A DNA stretch of 64,000 nucleotides, from NCBI GenBank assembly GCA_032158295.1, contig CM063246.1, positions 21,776,135 to 21,840,134 on the forward strand, read 5' to 3'. Shown one piece after another: positions 1 to 12,474 of this stretch. A model generated the notes under the pieces. That model ran no database searches. It saw only the letters and a program-made list of their open reading frames with translations, and was not told where the DNA came from. The DNA comes from Pycnopodia helianthoides. Its lineage: Eukaryota; Echinodermata; Asteroidea; Forcipulatida; Asteriidae. Position 1 is the first letter of the stretch, and every line of letters begins with the position of its first letter. Made by a program: the position numbers and the translations under genes.

Positions 1-468
1 TCTGAAAATGAAAATAACACAACAAACCTCCAACTGTGTATGTATGATCTTTTTCTTCTAAAGGACGGAATTACCGAGAATTATCGAACAAAGTGTACAA
101 ATAAAATATATTACTTTCTATGTTTCATTAGTTATGTACATATCTCGCTAAAATAAAACCAACTATGTATGTAAACAATTATGTACACATGTCATCATTT
201 AAAAAAGTTATCTTACTTTGAAATGAATTTTAATCTTATTTCACAAAGCTTATTAAGTAAACAAATAGCTGTGTTTCCTCTTCATTAACAAGCAGCCAAT
301 TTCACCAAACTCTATGCAACTGTTTCAGTTCAATTGTGCATTATATTTAGTGCATAAGTTGGGCCATATTTATGGCATATAGTTCTGACTTGCGCCACTT
401 TCAAACGTGGCATAAGTTTTGGGAAATCAACCTCTGGCCATCAATTTATCACCAAAGTGATGAATCAA
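1..468. other. AT-rich stretch, no gene seen
   Basis: AT-rich sequence upstream of a retrotransposon tail. I see no conserved open frame, RNA gene or clear repeat boundary. Confidence 0.4.
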
Positions 469-900
469 TTAATAATAATAACACTATTTATAAAGCGCCT
501 TTTCCTAGGGTTGCAAAGCACTCAGAGAATGACAAGAAAAAACAACAACAATGGGAACGAAATCAGAAACCAAGAGGGAAACCACTACCAGGCCAAGCCC
601 GCAGCATTGAGGCAGAAGAAGAGAGTCCAGCAAAAGACGGTCTCTCTATGACGTGAATGTGCAGGCCAAGCCGGGCGAGAGTTACTGATTAAAAAAGTAT
701 GTTTTCAGTGACCTTTTGAACATGGTAACGGATAGAACTTTTGATGGAGTGTGGAATGGAATTCCACATCCTAGGGCCTGCAACTGAAAATGCTCTGTCT
801 CCTGATTTTCTGGTGGTACGGTGCTGAACTTTATCCTGACAAGTTACCCTGTGAGTGTAAGTTGCTCTGGTTTCTAATTCTGCAACTGGTGCCCAGTCAG
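469..900 (-). mobile_element. CR1-like non-LTR retrotransposon, 3' end fragment
   Basis: Read on the minus strand, about 850 to 660 encodes GDRAFSVAGPRMWNSIPHSI followed by a short basic tail and a stop. This is the usual C-terminal end of CR1/Jockey-superfamily reverse transcriptases. It is followed by a 3' end with GGCGCTTTATAAATA and an (ATT)n tail at about 469-485. The element at 22.1-24.2 kb has the same C-terminal motif and the same kind of tail. No polymerase core is present, so this is a 5'-truncated relic. The right boundary is approximate. Confidence 0.8.
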
Positions 901-1100
901 TTAAAAAAAATTTTTTTTAAATATGCTGAACTTTATCTTGATTCAAAGAGAGTGTAAAACAAACTAGCATTAATCCCCAAAGCATCCATGAGACAACCAG
1001 GCACTGGTGAATACCTTAATTAATAGCAGAAGTTAATTTCATTCACATAACGCTTTCTAGGGGCATTTCAAAGCCCACTCGATTGTCTGAATGAGTCAAG

Positions 1101-1446
1101 AGGGCGCTTGTTCCAGAGTGCTGGTGCAGCTACTGAGAATGCTCGCTGGCCATAGTGGGAGTTTGTGCGAGGGCCAAGGGAAAGTGAGGGCGTTTGTTCC
1201 AGAGTGCTGGTGCAGCTACTGAGAATGCTCGCTGACCATAGTGGAGTTTGTCGAGGGCCAAGGAAGTTGAGGGCGTTTGTTCCAAGTGCTGGTGCAGCTA
1301 CTGAGAATGCTCGCTGACCATAGTGGGAGTTTGTGCGAGGGCCAAGGGAAAGTTGAGGGCGCTTGTTCCAGAGTGCTGGTGCAGCTACTGAGAATGCTCG
1401 CTGACCATAGTGGGAGTTTGTGCGAGGGCCAAGGGAAAGTTGAGGG
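1101..1446. repeat. Minisatellite, about 86-bp unit, four copies
   Basis: Units begin with AGGGCG at 1101, 1187, 1270 and 1356. Each reads through TTGTTCCAGAGTGCTGG, TACTGAGAATGCTCGCTG and TTTGTGCGAGGGCCAAG. Small indels change the spacing from 83 to 87 bp. Short open frames here on both strands repeat the same peptide and are not genes. Confidence 0.9.
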
Positions 1447-1814
1447 TGGATATTGGATGCTGATTAAAGGGCCGATGGATGAGGGCGGCACTTTTTGTGA
1501 GATGACACTATTGACCAATTGCATGACGCGCAGCGCTCTTACAGTTTGGGTGTCAAAATGTGCACAAAGATACTGACCCCCCCCCCCCCCATAATGATGG
1601 AAATGGTAGACACGCATTTTGCGGAGGTGAGTTCCGCTCTGCACGGGGTCAACAGAGGTATATGGGAGTGTTGCCATTTCTTGCTTTGTTGTTTCACTAA
1701 CAGCTTAAGTTCATGGAAGCTCAAACAGACAGTATGTGGATACCTAGGCCTGATGTCATTATTACGGAAGAGTCACATATTTAAACTAAGAATTAGGCCT
1801 ACCCCCATCCTACT

Positions 1815-4800
1815 CTATTCCTCGACAGGCTTATTCTCTCCCCAGAAGTCTTTCTCCGAGTACTCGTTGGTCGTGGGCTGCTTCCTCATCTCCTCCATGA
1901 GTAGATTCAGTAGCTGCTTTGACTGGTACTTGTGGATGATGGCCTTGATTACGCCGAAGACCAGCAGCAGGAGGCACAGGGAACCAGCGATGATACCGGC
2001 GATGGCAGCTGCGCTCAGGCCAGTGTCAACGATGACCGTCACTGAAAGGGATCAACACAAAAGATATCATCTGATAATACTGCACGGCTAGCTGAAACTC
2101 TTTTTCAAGTGATGCGTTACGCAATCTGTTCAATTCCCCTGCAGCACACTACTTTGTTTTCCACAGAAGTTGAGGGAAATCATGGGCTTCATTACACCTG
2201 GGATAATGGAGCTATTTCACAATTTGTATCAAGCCCAATACCCTTCAGAGGGTCTAAATGATCCTACAGGGCTTTGAAAACACAATCCCATCCTCTGTAG
2301 TGGTGCTGTCAGCAGAATGGCAGCTCTCTAGAAAAGGTCGGCTAAAAGTTCCGTGTGTCCACCCATACCTCTCCTGATACAAAACTTTATTTTGCACCCT
2401 GGAATGTTTGGACTATGGCCCCTAGACTTGACATCATCGACTTATAACATTTCGGATTGCCCCTCGGAAAACTGCTGAAAAAAATGTTGGTCTGAAAGAT
2501 GCGGAATGCAAGTGGATTCTTGGCTTGCAACTTACCATCACAGTCTGTCTCATCGCTGTTGTCTCCACACATGTTGTACGAGTCACACTTCAAGGCGACG
2601 TCGATGCATCTGCTATTGTCACAGGCAAACTGCTCAGATGTGCATGGCGCTTCAAGAACATAAGATAAAACACAATGAATTCTTGAGTAAATTTGACATG
2701 TTAACATTTTTGACAATAATAACAATACGCAGTTCTCATATAGTGCTATATCACACCCGAAGTCTTCATTTGGTTTTTCTTTTACATAATTAACCATAAG
2801 GAAAACTGACTGGTTAAAATATAAGTGCACAGCCACAATCATGGGTACACATTTTTTTCGGGAACAGAGGCCAGGGCCTCAGTGGCCTCTGTGTTATTCC
2901 AGGCCTGATGGTTGCAAAATGAAAGTCACAGTTTGTAGCATCTTGATTATCCTCAGGTTTCAACCGAAAGCCCAAAGTTTCATCATTCCATTTTGTTTTG
3001 AAGGCTTCTTTTCCGTTTGACTGGTCTTTGATTTGGGGTCTTAACCCTCTCTCACAGGGAAATACTGAGAAGGTTTACCCACTATAGTCATTATCAGTCT
3101 AAAGCTATTGAACTGGAGAAATTGAAAAAAACAAAAATGAAGTATTGGAAACTTTAGGGTAAGCTTGGGCGATACCACGATATTATCGAATATCGCGATA
3201 CTAGTGCTGAAACGATTACGATATCGGGTCACGTTTTTTAATCGTGATATCGGTAAATCGCGATATCGTTAAGTATCGCGATGTATTTCCTAGCCGAGAC
3301 GATCTTGCAACAATAAATCTCCTTGTCGAGACGATATTGCAACAATAAATCTCCTTGTCGAGATGATTTGCTGCAACAAAGAGTTGCAAGTCACAGACCG
3401 CAACCGCAAGATTCCCAAACAGATCCGAACCGACAGGGTTTAGTCTTCAGAAAAAACCAACATCAAAGCCTTAGCGGTCAGGCGGTCCCACACAGACGGG
3501 TGTTATCACGTGCATTATCACGTGCGTGTTGCGTACGTGCGAGTGGCGTGATCTAATTAGCTATGCACACATAAAGAACAGTCTGTCATGCGCAGTTAAC
3601 ACATTAAATGTGTGTAAGTAATAGGCCCAGGTTTTCATACCATAGGTTTAGAGTAAAACCAGAAGAATAGGTGATTGGAATAACGATTGAACTGTCAATC
3701 ATAGCCACAACTCCCACCGTGAGATTTGTAGTAGATTGACGTCATAAAATAATAATCGCGATTATATCGAGTATATCGCAATATATTCTCGACGATATAT
3801 CGTGGCTGAGAAAAAGTGATATCGCCCAAGCTTAGTTTTGTGGTGCAGTCACGTTTGAACATGTTGTACCTACTGTTACTCAAACTAAATCAAGCAAAAT
3901 CCGATTATGAGTTTTTGATGACTCACCATTAGTAAACACGGAGTAGAATAATTCGAAGCCGTTTGTGCTGCCGCTGTCGTCGGACACAAAGTCAAAGGTC
4001 ACGCTGCTGCCGTCGGAGGCAATATCAGCAATCTGCTTCCGACCACAGAGTGTCTCGGTCAGCGGGACGGATCGGTTCAGGCCGTCGTAGACCGTCAGGT
4101 GGTCCACACATGCTCCGCTGATTGGCTCCTCTAGGTTGAAGCGGAAGAAGCGCAGGAGGAAGCGGCTGCCTTCGGTGGCGGTGAGCACCGTGGTGCAGTC
4201 GATGTTGTCGTTGTAGAGCAGACGACTGTCCGGCTCGATGAAGCCGCCACTGCTGGCTTCGACAGTGACATTGCAGTTGTTTGTGAGGTAAACTGATGCA
4301 AAAAAGAAATTAGAAACACTGTTAAAGATTTCTTTTTTTATAATAATAAAAATAGTAATAATAATAATTGATTATAGATCAACCTTACCCACCCCTAACC
4401 CCCCCCCTAAAAAAAGAAAACCTCACAAGCATTACAAATAAATCAATTTAAAATAATCAAATTTCAAAATAAACTGTATATTCGTTTTGAGTTGCAAGTA
4501 CTGATATTACATTATTAAAAGATGTTATATTTCTTGGACAAGACTATTTACACTGTGGACTTTTTCAGAGAATTGACTTTGTCTTCGGGTGAATGTTCTG
4601 GGGTGACTGTGTTGCTGTGGGGGCTACTGCGTCAGGGGAAAACTGTGTCGAGGGCAGCTTGTATTGATACAAGATTGTTCATAGAGTGGTGAGCTTGTTG
4701 GGGGTGACCGTTAAAAAGACTTCCTAATGGGGGGGGGGGGGGTAGATAACCGGCAACTTTTTCAAAGAATCAGTTCTGGAAACAAAAGTTTTTCTTGATA

Positions 4801-5331
4801 AAAGTACTAAATTCACCAAGAAGTCACAGAATGATACTGAACCCAATCCTCAAAACTTCCTTGGATTCGTCTGCACATCATAACGAGTGCTTTAAGTTAT
4901 AATTGTAACCAGCACGATATGTTTTTGTGCTCGTTTCTCACCACTGTGGCCCTGGTTCGATTCTCGGCTAGGGCCATATGTGAGTAGAGTTGAGCATCGG
5001 TTCTCTCTTGTGCCGCAAGGGTTTTCCTCCCTCCGGAAAAATCAAACATCTTCAATTTTGGACTTAGTTCCATGGTCGATGAGGCTGGATGCAAAAAAGG
5101 CGGCAGCGCCTTTACATGCCTGCGGCTCGACCGTGTTGTATTGTAGCCAAGTCTGTCGCAATTCAGCTTCTCTGCTGCGACTGCAAGTAAGGAGGACTAG
5201 CTCTACGTAAGACTTTTACCAACTCCCCCTCAAGCATGTCAAGTTGTCTTACCAATTGAAACAGCAGCAGCAGGTGGAACCATCAAGAAGCAGCCAAGGC
5301 AGGCTACTACTAGGAGGACAGTCAACTTCAT
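1815..5331 (-). CDS. CUB-LDLa single-pass membrane protein (paralogue A)
   Basis: Four coding exons, all joined in phase 1: 5331-5253, 4292-3927, 2649-2536 and 2041-1815. The product is 261 residues. Residues 1-24 are a signal peptide (MKLTVLLVVACLGCFLMVPP). Residues 27-148 are one CUB domain with four Cys and a YDG motif. Residues 149-186 are one LDLa module with all six Cys and the acidic calcium motif CGDNSDETDC. A membrane helix lies at about 194-219, followed by a 42-residue charged tail ending KPVEE. Splice sites are canonical, and the ATG was chosen for the signal peptide. CUB plus LDLa plus one membrane helix recalls NETO co-receptors, but those have two CUB domains, so ligand and role are unknown. 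The paralogue at 16.7-21.7 kb is divergently oriented and has the same exon plan. Confidence 0.88.
2042..2535. other. Intron 3 of CUB-LDLa paralogue A
   Basis: Bounded by a minus-strand donor (GATG|gtaagt) and acceptor (cctttcag|TG). I see no further exon or repeat in it. Confidence 0.75.
3160..3834 (+). mobile_element. Non-autonomous TIR transposon, copy 1 (hAT-like)
   Basis: A 675-bp element bounded by inverted TAAGCTTGGGCGAT and ATCGCCCAAGCTTA. It is rich in alternating ATATCGCGATAT-type palindromes at both ends. A near-identical copy lies in opposite orientation at 47431-48079. That copy has a perfect 8-bp target duplication, which suggests the hAT superfamily. The flanks here (CTTTAGGG and GTTTTGTG) match at about 5 of 8 positions, fitting a decayed duplication. 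It lies in intron 2 of CUB-LDLa paralogue A. The internal open frame is shared with the other copy but resembles no transposase. Confidence 0.85.
4925..5215 (+). mobile_element. SINE family B, copy 1
   Basis: Starts with a Pol III box-B-like motif (GGTTCGATTCTC) inside GTGGCCCTGG...GGGCCATATG. It continues with a body (GTGAGTAGAGTT, CGGTTCTCTC, CTCCGGAAAAATCAAACA, ATGCCTGCGGCTC) ending GTAAGGAGGACTAGC. The same order of blocks occurs at 63495-63770. It lies in intron 1 of CUB-LDLa paralogue A, antisense to the gene. The box A end is not clear. Confidence 0.75.
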
Positions 5332-5399
5332 CACGCCCAGATTGTTCTACTCGAGTTTACTTTCTTGACTGGATGCAGGGGCGGAGGTCAAAGAAATCC

Positions 5400-6865
5400 T
5401 GAAATAAACATAAAATTCAAAATGAATGATTTTATTCAAGCATCTTGTTGAGAATGTTGAAAGACATTTTAGTAACAATTTGGTCTACATTGCAAAGACA
5501 AAGGAAAACAATGCTGTAGCTGACCTCCATGTTTTAAATGGTCACATGTTCGTACAATTCACCTTTTTTTGATGAATGTTGGACTTTATTTTCCTTTTAC
5601 TCACACATTATTCCGTAAAAATAGTAAATAGGAGTAAACAACTTGCTCATTGAGAAGTCATACACATGTTCTCATAATAACGTTAAAAAGGGTGCTTTCA
5701 GCGTTACTGTACAACGAGATTGAGCACCAATACAAACGTTTGGGTTTTGTCGGGCTCCCTCAACAACATTAGAACAACGATACAAGCAATTGCTACGATT
5801 GAGTTAGTACCTGACTGATTTACTCTGACTCTGAGAGGCGCCGAGAGTGCAAATAATCAAGATCGTTGAGATAGTTCTAAAAGTTCACTCTCGAAAATCA
5901 TTTGATTTTCACCAAACGTGTGATGTTTTTAACACATCGAAATTACAGCAGTACGCCTATGAATATGATACAACAAGTACATTTGGCATTCGATTAGTAA
6001 GTTTCATGATCTCCTTGATCTTTGCGGATAAAAAAATCGCATAGGGCGAAAAACAGGTTTGCAATGGTGCCAGGGCCAAGGATATGGAGTGGATTGGCCC
6101 TATTCACGGGGCTACATGTGATTCCCGTAATGCCAAGCTACGTGCTTCAGACTCGCATTTGCAAGGTAATGTCCGGAATTTGGACAACGGCAGTTTTCTC
6201 CGTAAAGCCTTAGATACACCACTTCTCACCATTTTTGTTTGTCTGTGAATTTAAAAACTGAAGAAGATTTATGTCTGCATTTCTAAATTACCTTGTTTAA
6301 AATGGTGTCTTCATTTAAGGGCAAGAAACAAAACAAAATTCTGTGGACAATCCATGAGCGTCAAGATGTGATGGCCGCCATGTTACTGAATCTGTCCCAG
6401 CATGCACAGGACTAATTCATTTTTCAAGCAGGGGTGCCTATTTCTGTACGAACAGCAAATTTAATTAATACAAATAATTTCTGACATTTGATGATTAAAA
6501 TTGTCACGTTTATCCACAACTTTGACCATTTTGAATTTCGAACACTGGTAATTCGTCTTAAATTTGAAAACATTATTCAAAAAACGAAGCGCTCGTAACT
6601 ATAGGCAACCCTTCTAAATTAATGGACTACATCCTACAGAAACATAATTATTTACCATGGTTTCTAAGTGACTATGCATAAACATGAGTGTGACCATTGT
6701 GTGTGACACATTGACTTTTGTTATACAAAAATCAATCGCAATATTATAAGTAACGTTGTCATGGGGTTCAAGACCATGTAATAATTTAAAGAGACTGGGA
6801 CTTCCACGCAAGTACAAATTGTACAGGTAAAAGTAACACAAAATCTGGTTGTTATGTCACGTGTT
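5400..6865. other. Intergenic stretch upstream of paralogue A
   Basis: Lies 5' of the minus-strand CUB-LDLa gene and may contain its promoter and 5' UTR. No conserved frame or recognisable element was found. The short open frames are typical of chance in AT-rich DNA. Confidence 0.4.
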
Positions 6866-7230
6866 AAAAAAGGTATTAAAGACAGGATTGGTAGAGCTGA
6901 TAAAATAATCCCAGACAGTGTTCATGTTTTGTGTGATTCAACATAATGCATGAACAAACAAACCTGTGAAAGTTTGAGCTCAATTGGTCATCGAGGTCAC
7001 GAGAAAATAGTGAAAAGAGCCCTTATATGTGTTTTCTGTTTTTTCAAACATAGCGTTTTTGTCACGCGTGAGAAAAACTATTGTTTTACTCATTTTTCAG
7101 AAACGATAGGATTTTAGGCAGAAATATTTTAAGGAACCCTTTCTACCATTACTTACTTTAAATCATGTAAGTTATGTGTGAACATTTGTGTTTTTCGATC
7201 TTACCAATAGTGTACAGGGCCTTTAAAACA
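6866..7230 (-). mobile_element. MITE, GGCCCTGTACA family, copy 1
   Basis: Reverse-oriented relative of the element at 13867-14217. Shared blocks are AACAAACAAACCTGTGAAAG, TTTGAGCTCAATTGGTCATC, CACGAGAAAATAGTGAAAAG and the end ACCAATAGTGTACAGGGCCT. The left end is degenerate. Confidence 0.75.
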
Positions 7231-7924
7231 AAAAAGGGACCCCTTTCAAAGCGCTTCAACCATAAAGCTTCAAATGCGCTGTCACATTTAATTTTTTGTG
7301 TGACTTTTTTACATAATGTCACATGTCTCACACGACTAGTTGGATCTTGCCAGGAAATGCCATGGAATGTACACGGTCATATTTGTTTTGTAAGCCTGTA
7401 AACACACACAAAATTAGCCTCCTCGGATCCCCTCAACCTCTACCATGAGTGCTCTACCTGACCCATTCCACCATGGAAAAGGCCTATAGGCATACACCCA
7501 ATAAATAATCGAATGTGACTGTGAGGGTTAAGGGGAAGGTAAACATAATACAAACTAGGAATTTGATTGTGCAGCTATCAATAGACAAGCAGCGTGACAA
7601 GACATTTTTATTGGGCGGGGGCAAAGAATTAATGGGGGGAGGGGGGCTATGTAATGTATCGATTGTGTATTTTCTTCGATATCTCATTAGGAGGGGGAGG
7701 AGGCAAGGGTTGGGGGTGGGGGCTCATGCCCCTGCCCCCTTCTAGTTACACCACTGCAACAAACCATTTCAAATAATTAATTTGAAAGGGCCAAAATGTT
7801 AACACTCTTTCGCAAAGATGGAAAATAGTTTGGAATATGTTCCCCTTTTCCTCCGCCTGCATGGCTATCTATTAGATTATACATGATATGGAACCCATAC
7901 TACAGGGCGAATTACCCCTCCACT

Positions 7925-8365
7925 CAGCTTCCCACCATGGAGGAAGGGAATACAGCCTTCTCCTTCAGCATCCACCATGGAGGAAGGGAATACAGCCTTC
8001 CTCCACCATGGAGGAAGGGAATACAGCCTTCCTCCACCATGGAGGAAGGGAATACCCCCCAGGCATTCCTCCACCATGGAGGAAGGGAATACAGCCTTCC
8101 TCCACCATGGAGGAAGGGAATACAGCCTTCCCGCACTCCCATGGAGGAAGGGAATACAGCCTTCCTCCACCATGGAGGAAGGGAATACAGCCTTCCTCCA
8201 CCATGGAGGAAGGGAATACAGCCTTCCTCCACCATGGAGGAAAGGAATACAGCCTTCCTCCACCATGGAGGAAGGGAATACAGCCTTCCTCCACCATGGA
8301 GGAAGGGGAAATACAGCCTTCCTCCACCATGGAGGAAGGGAAGTTACATATACAGCCTTCCTCCG
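7925..8365. repeat. Self-complementary 31-bp minisatellite, about 13 copies
   Basis: The unit is CCACCATGGAGGAAGGGAAT followed by ACAGCCTTCCT. Within it GGAGGAAGG pairs with CCTTCCTCC across about 8 bases, and TCCACCATGGAGGA is almost palindromic at its NcoI site. Every unit and neighbouring units can therefore form hairpins. Variant units occur at about 8054-8066, 8130 and 8341. Because the unit has no stop codon in most frames and 31 is not a multiple of three, five overlapping open frames of up to 250 codons arise on both strands. None looks like a gene. Confidence 0.95.
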
Positions 8366-8379
8366 TGCAAAACCAACCG

Positions 8380-9980
8380 GGAGTGAAAATGCTAATTATG
8401 GTAGCTCGCACGCCATCACCCCCTGGAAACCAACAAAGCTTTCATTGTTCTGTTTCGTCATTAATTTTCATGCTGCAGCACGCCAATATGTTGGATTGGG
8501 GTGCTGTGACTACTAAAGCACCCCTACTTTTAGTATTAATTTTCATAAATTTACCATTACATGAATGGCAAACTTGGAAAAGGTCAAAAATGATTAATAA
8601 CGTAGCATGTCATTATTATTTTTATAAAATTGATCGATAATATTTTACTCGGTACCAGACTGTGCGATGCGCAGACAGCCAGCATTATCGTACACTGTTA
8701 ACTTTCAATTTCTGTCACTTCATCGGGCCTTGTTTTGCAAAGGATATGCATGCCACGCTCAACAGTTGTGCGTACGGTACGCGCGCGTACCAACACTAAC
8801 AGATGTTAGATTGAATACCAGTACTGCGAAGCAGCCCAAGCGTCCTATATTTATCAATATAGGACTCCTTTTTACAATTTGAAGTGTCGGAGCAGTATGT
8901 TCCTTCACATAATAAAGTATAGGGCACAGGACGCGTGTTCAATCAATGGATGATCTAGTGCGGTGTATAAAAGATCTTATGTTGTCTTCCATTGGGCTGT
9001 GTGCAGATCGTGCCTGCAGGAAGCCCCAGGCTCTGTGGCTCTTTTGTGAACATGTGATGCCACAGGGTACATGGTCAATAGATGGATTGCAATATACGTC
9101 ATCGGCCGCCATCTTTGATGAATTGTGCACGCGTGAAGAGCTATCGTGCGTAGCGCGTACACGCGTGCACTTTTCCAAATCGTTTTACATCAAAGATGTA
9201 TAGTAAGTCGCAGGCTCAAATCACAATCAAAGATGGATAGGGTGGATGTGATTTTGATGATGCCGGGCGTTGGTGTTTGATGTTCACATTTCCAAAGTTG
9301 CAAGAGAGAATTTGGCTTGATGGTAGTTGAGTTGTATAAGGCTTCATGAACCAGGAAACCAATGGTTATGGAGTTCATTGACTGCAACACGGAGGTTTCG
9401 TCACTAACAGTTTGAACCCTCAATAAAAGGTCCGCCAAAACCAACCGGATCTTTTCAGAGCCAAACACTGCTTCCAGGAAGAGATTATTACAAAGTCTGC
9501 TCGCAACAATCGTGTTAATGTTGGTTTTCACCAAGAAACCCCCTATTTTGGTTACCTTTGTCCCAAGTGTATAGTGGCTGTAACCCCCCCCCCCCATGAA
9601 CCATAGATTAATGCGAAATTATACAAGGCCAGTTCAATTCTGTTTACACAAGAGTGTACTGTTTCAGTTGAACAAAAATACACTGATATAAATGGATAAC
9701 GTTAGTGTTTCTTCTGATGACCTCGGATCCCCATCCTCCTCCTTTTCATGATGGTATTGTTGAATAATTGTTAATTGTTAATTGTTACTGTTTGTTTTTG
9801 ATTATTAAAAAAATTCGATAACAGCCCTCCCAAAAGGAACACAGCTACAACTTAATTTGAGCACAAAAACTGATTTAAAGACAACACAAGTGAATGGTAA
9901 ATTAACTACACATCAGTGTTGGGTAAAATAATATAACCCAATGACTGGGTATATAAGAAAATAACACAACACCTGGATAA
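8380..9980. other. Intergenic stretch, nothing supported
   Basis: Contains several short open frames on both strands (for example 8946-9203 and 9190-9597). They share no domain features, lack splice context and overlap antisense frames. I cannot assign any gene or repeat here. Confidence 0.4.
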
Positions 9981-10017
9981 AATGAAGGTTGGGTAAAGTT
10001 TACCCAATTTTGGAGTT

Positions 10018-10182
10018 AAAAAAAAGGAACATGGTCGTCACATGGGTAAACTTCTTACCCATGTGCTGTGCTAAATATTCTGCACAGGTTTGTATAAGAA
10101 ATTACACAATAATGGGTAGTTTTGGACACTTTGGATGTTGTGCAATAATTTTACACAAGGGAACGACCATGTTCCCTTTTTA
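10018..10182. mobile_element. Short inverted-repeat element (MITE-like)
   Basis: Left arm AAAAAAGGAACATGGTCGT (about 10020) and right arm ACGACCATGTTCCCTTTTT (about 10163-10181) are inverted copies. They enclose about 125 bp, which itself contains the palindrome ACATGGGTAAACTTCTTACCCATGT at 10040-10064. Confidence 0.7.
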
Positions 10183-10565
10183 ATACCGAAAGAGTAAAAA
10201 TTGTACCAATGTTGAACAATATTTTTTCAGAGTGCACTTTAAACCAATACGCAATGGTCAAGTGCATTCCTGTTAATGTTCCCATCCCTATAACATCATT
10301 GATCAAATTATTTGTTTTTCTATCGGGCGATCGGCAGCTCGCCATGGCAACTTTGCTGTTCAAGTTAAGTGTTTAAAAGGCAATGTATTTAATAGCAATG
10401 TTTTTGTTCTAGTCAGTGAAATTGTCACCGTACTAGGAATAGCACTGTTGGTAATAATTATGTTCTTTCGTCCCCTAGAACGAAAAGTGGAAGAAGAACG
10501 TTTAATTTCAGGGGTGCCCAGGCTTGGAGCAACTTGCCGCATAATCTGTCGAAATCTCTGTAGCC

Positions 10566-10755
10566 AACTGGGCCCAATTTCATAGAGCTGCTTATAAGCA
10601 CAAAAATAGCTACGCACAATACAATTATGCTTACCAGAATAAGGTTACCAGCCAAACTACCATGCCACTTGTACAATCTGTGACTGGTATCCTGCTGATC
10701 TCTGCTTAGCAGAAAAGTGTTAAGCATTTTTTTCTGCTTAAGCAGCTCTATGTTT
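10566..10755. mobile_element. MITE, GGGCCCAATTTCATAGAGCTGC family
   Basis: Left end GGGCCCAATTTCATAGAGCT at about 10571 and right end GCTTAAGCAGCTCTATG at about 10737 are inverted. The interior has the family blocks TTACCAGAATAAGGTTACCA and TGACTGGTATCCTGCTGATC. The right outer end has lost the GGGCCC part. Confidence 0.8.
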
Positions 10756-11309
10756 TGTTTTGTTTTAAATGTGTTTTGCGTGTAATTATTTAATGATTGT
10801 GTAACTTTTCCCCTATAACCTTTTTTCCCGTTCATTTTAATTGCATTTTTCTTTTAGTACTAGGTCTTAGTATTTTTTAATGGATGTGCAATGTTTTTTC
10901 CTGTAACCTTTTATTTACTTATCTTAAGTGTTTTTTTAATGGCTGTGCGATGTTTTCCCTGTAATCTTTTATTCAAGCAAAGCTAAATAATAATCTGAAA
11001 GTATAATAATGTGCAAAATACGTAATGAAATTCTTGCACACAAAGTTTAGCAAACCGTACACGGTTTCCCATAGAAATGGTTCACTGGCTCTAAAACGAC
11101 AACTTTGTAACGTTGCTATATACAATCTACTTTTTCATGACCATTTGTATTTCGTTGTGAAACATTTTGTCTGCAATACAAAAAACTGAAAAGAACATGT
11201 GAAATTTGTGTCTGCGGAATGAAGATACTGACTTCCTTTGGGGGAAATTTTACAAACAAAAAATATTAGACGTCTGCAAAAATCTTCGTGTCAGTAGCAA
11301 TATTTGATT

Positions 11310-11640
11310 CATGTAAGGTTGTCATAGTTTTTGCTCATTCAACTGGAACCAGTTGATAATTTCTTTGAGTTGTATCTTTTCATATGATTCTACATGTAAG
11401 TATAGCATTATTTGATTAAAGTTTCAAGTCAGATATACATCATTGCAATAAGGAGTTATGACCATTAGAGGTTGTCATTGTTTTAACTCATTTAACTGGA
11501 ACAGTGATATAGGCCTTCTCCTTGAGTTTTATCTTTTCATATGATTCTACATGTAAGTAGCAATATTTGATTACAGTTTCAAGTCAGTACATCTATTGGT
11601 TTTCATTGTTTTAGCTCATTCGACCCGAACCAGTGACATA
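11310..11640 (+). repeat. Diverged tandem repeat, about 175-bp unit
   Basis: The blocks TTTTCATATGATTCTACATG (about 11378 and 11537) and AAGTTTCAAGTCAG or CAGTTTCAAGTCAG recur. GGTTGTCAT...TTGCTCATTCAACTGGAAC also recurs about two and a half times, and the last unit is incomplete. Confidence 0.75.
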
Positions 11641-12250
11641 GAGTTTGGTTTTTGTTTAAACAATTAGTCAGCAGCCCCATGCAAAAATGTGTTTTTTACG
11701 GGACTTGAATACAATGGCAGTTTACACATTTTGAACGTGAGGTTAGAGACTTGTAATTATTTTCTCCACTCACATGAGGACTCTATCTATTGGAAAATGA
11801 GCACATCACAAAAATGAATTGACATTTCCGTTGCTCTTTAACCTACAGTGTACAATGTACAATCGCTTAATAGCTCTAGGTTTCTAGGTCATATTCAAAA
11901 CAAATCTCCCAACGAATCTTGACAGATCCTTAAAAGTGTAAAAGAAAGAAAAAAGAGAGAAAAAACCAAACCACCCCCCCCCAAAAAAACACACAACAAC
12001 AACAACAACAAACAAACAAACATAAAAGTACTTTTGCATATAATATGCCAAGCACAATACTTGAAACACCAACTTGTAGGAAGCAGTTTTGTGGCTGATG
12101 CATGGTAAACGTATAGACAGTGCATGTCGGGTACCAGGCATAAATATTTGATATCTAAGCTCTTTATGATGAAATCGAGCCCATAATGCATTATCTATTT
12201 TTAAACTATATAACTAATCATCCTTGACGAATACACCCACTGAGCATATA

Positions 12251-12437
12251 GTTGGGTGCACCTCAAACAGGGAAGCACTGAGTGTGAATAATGCGAACTA
12301 TTGTCATTATAATTCGAGAGAGTGACTCTTTTTGCTTGGTGGGAATTACAGTAAAAACCAATGATAGAGATGTTCGGTGACCTGAAAAAGCAACAAAAGC
12401 ACACTCTCTACCGCCGTGAACGGATTTGAATTATGAG
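12251..12437 (+). repeat. 180-bp duplicated segment, copy 1
   Basis: Shares GCACCTCAAACAGGGAAGCA, CTGAGTGTGAATAATGCGAA, ACAGTAAAAACCAATGATAG and GAATTATGAGCT, in order, with 13380-13562. It is a dispersed direct repeat of unknown type. Confidence 0.8.
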
Positions 12438-12474
12438 CTCCCCCCCAAACTGACCCTTTGCACATGACGTCACC

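Noticed and set aside
1519..2091. 190-codon plus-strand frame
   Set aside because: It lies antisense to the membrane exon of CUB-LDLa paralogue A, crosses a poly-C run and has no domain features.
7877..8640. Open frames of up to 250 codons on both strands
   Set aside because: They are the 31-bp minisatellite read in different frames; the peptide repeats with the unit and there is no start, splice or domain support.
9190..9597. 135-codon minus-strand frame
   Set aside because: Runs into a poly-C/G tract, has no domain pattern and no paralogue in the window.
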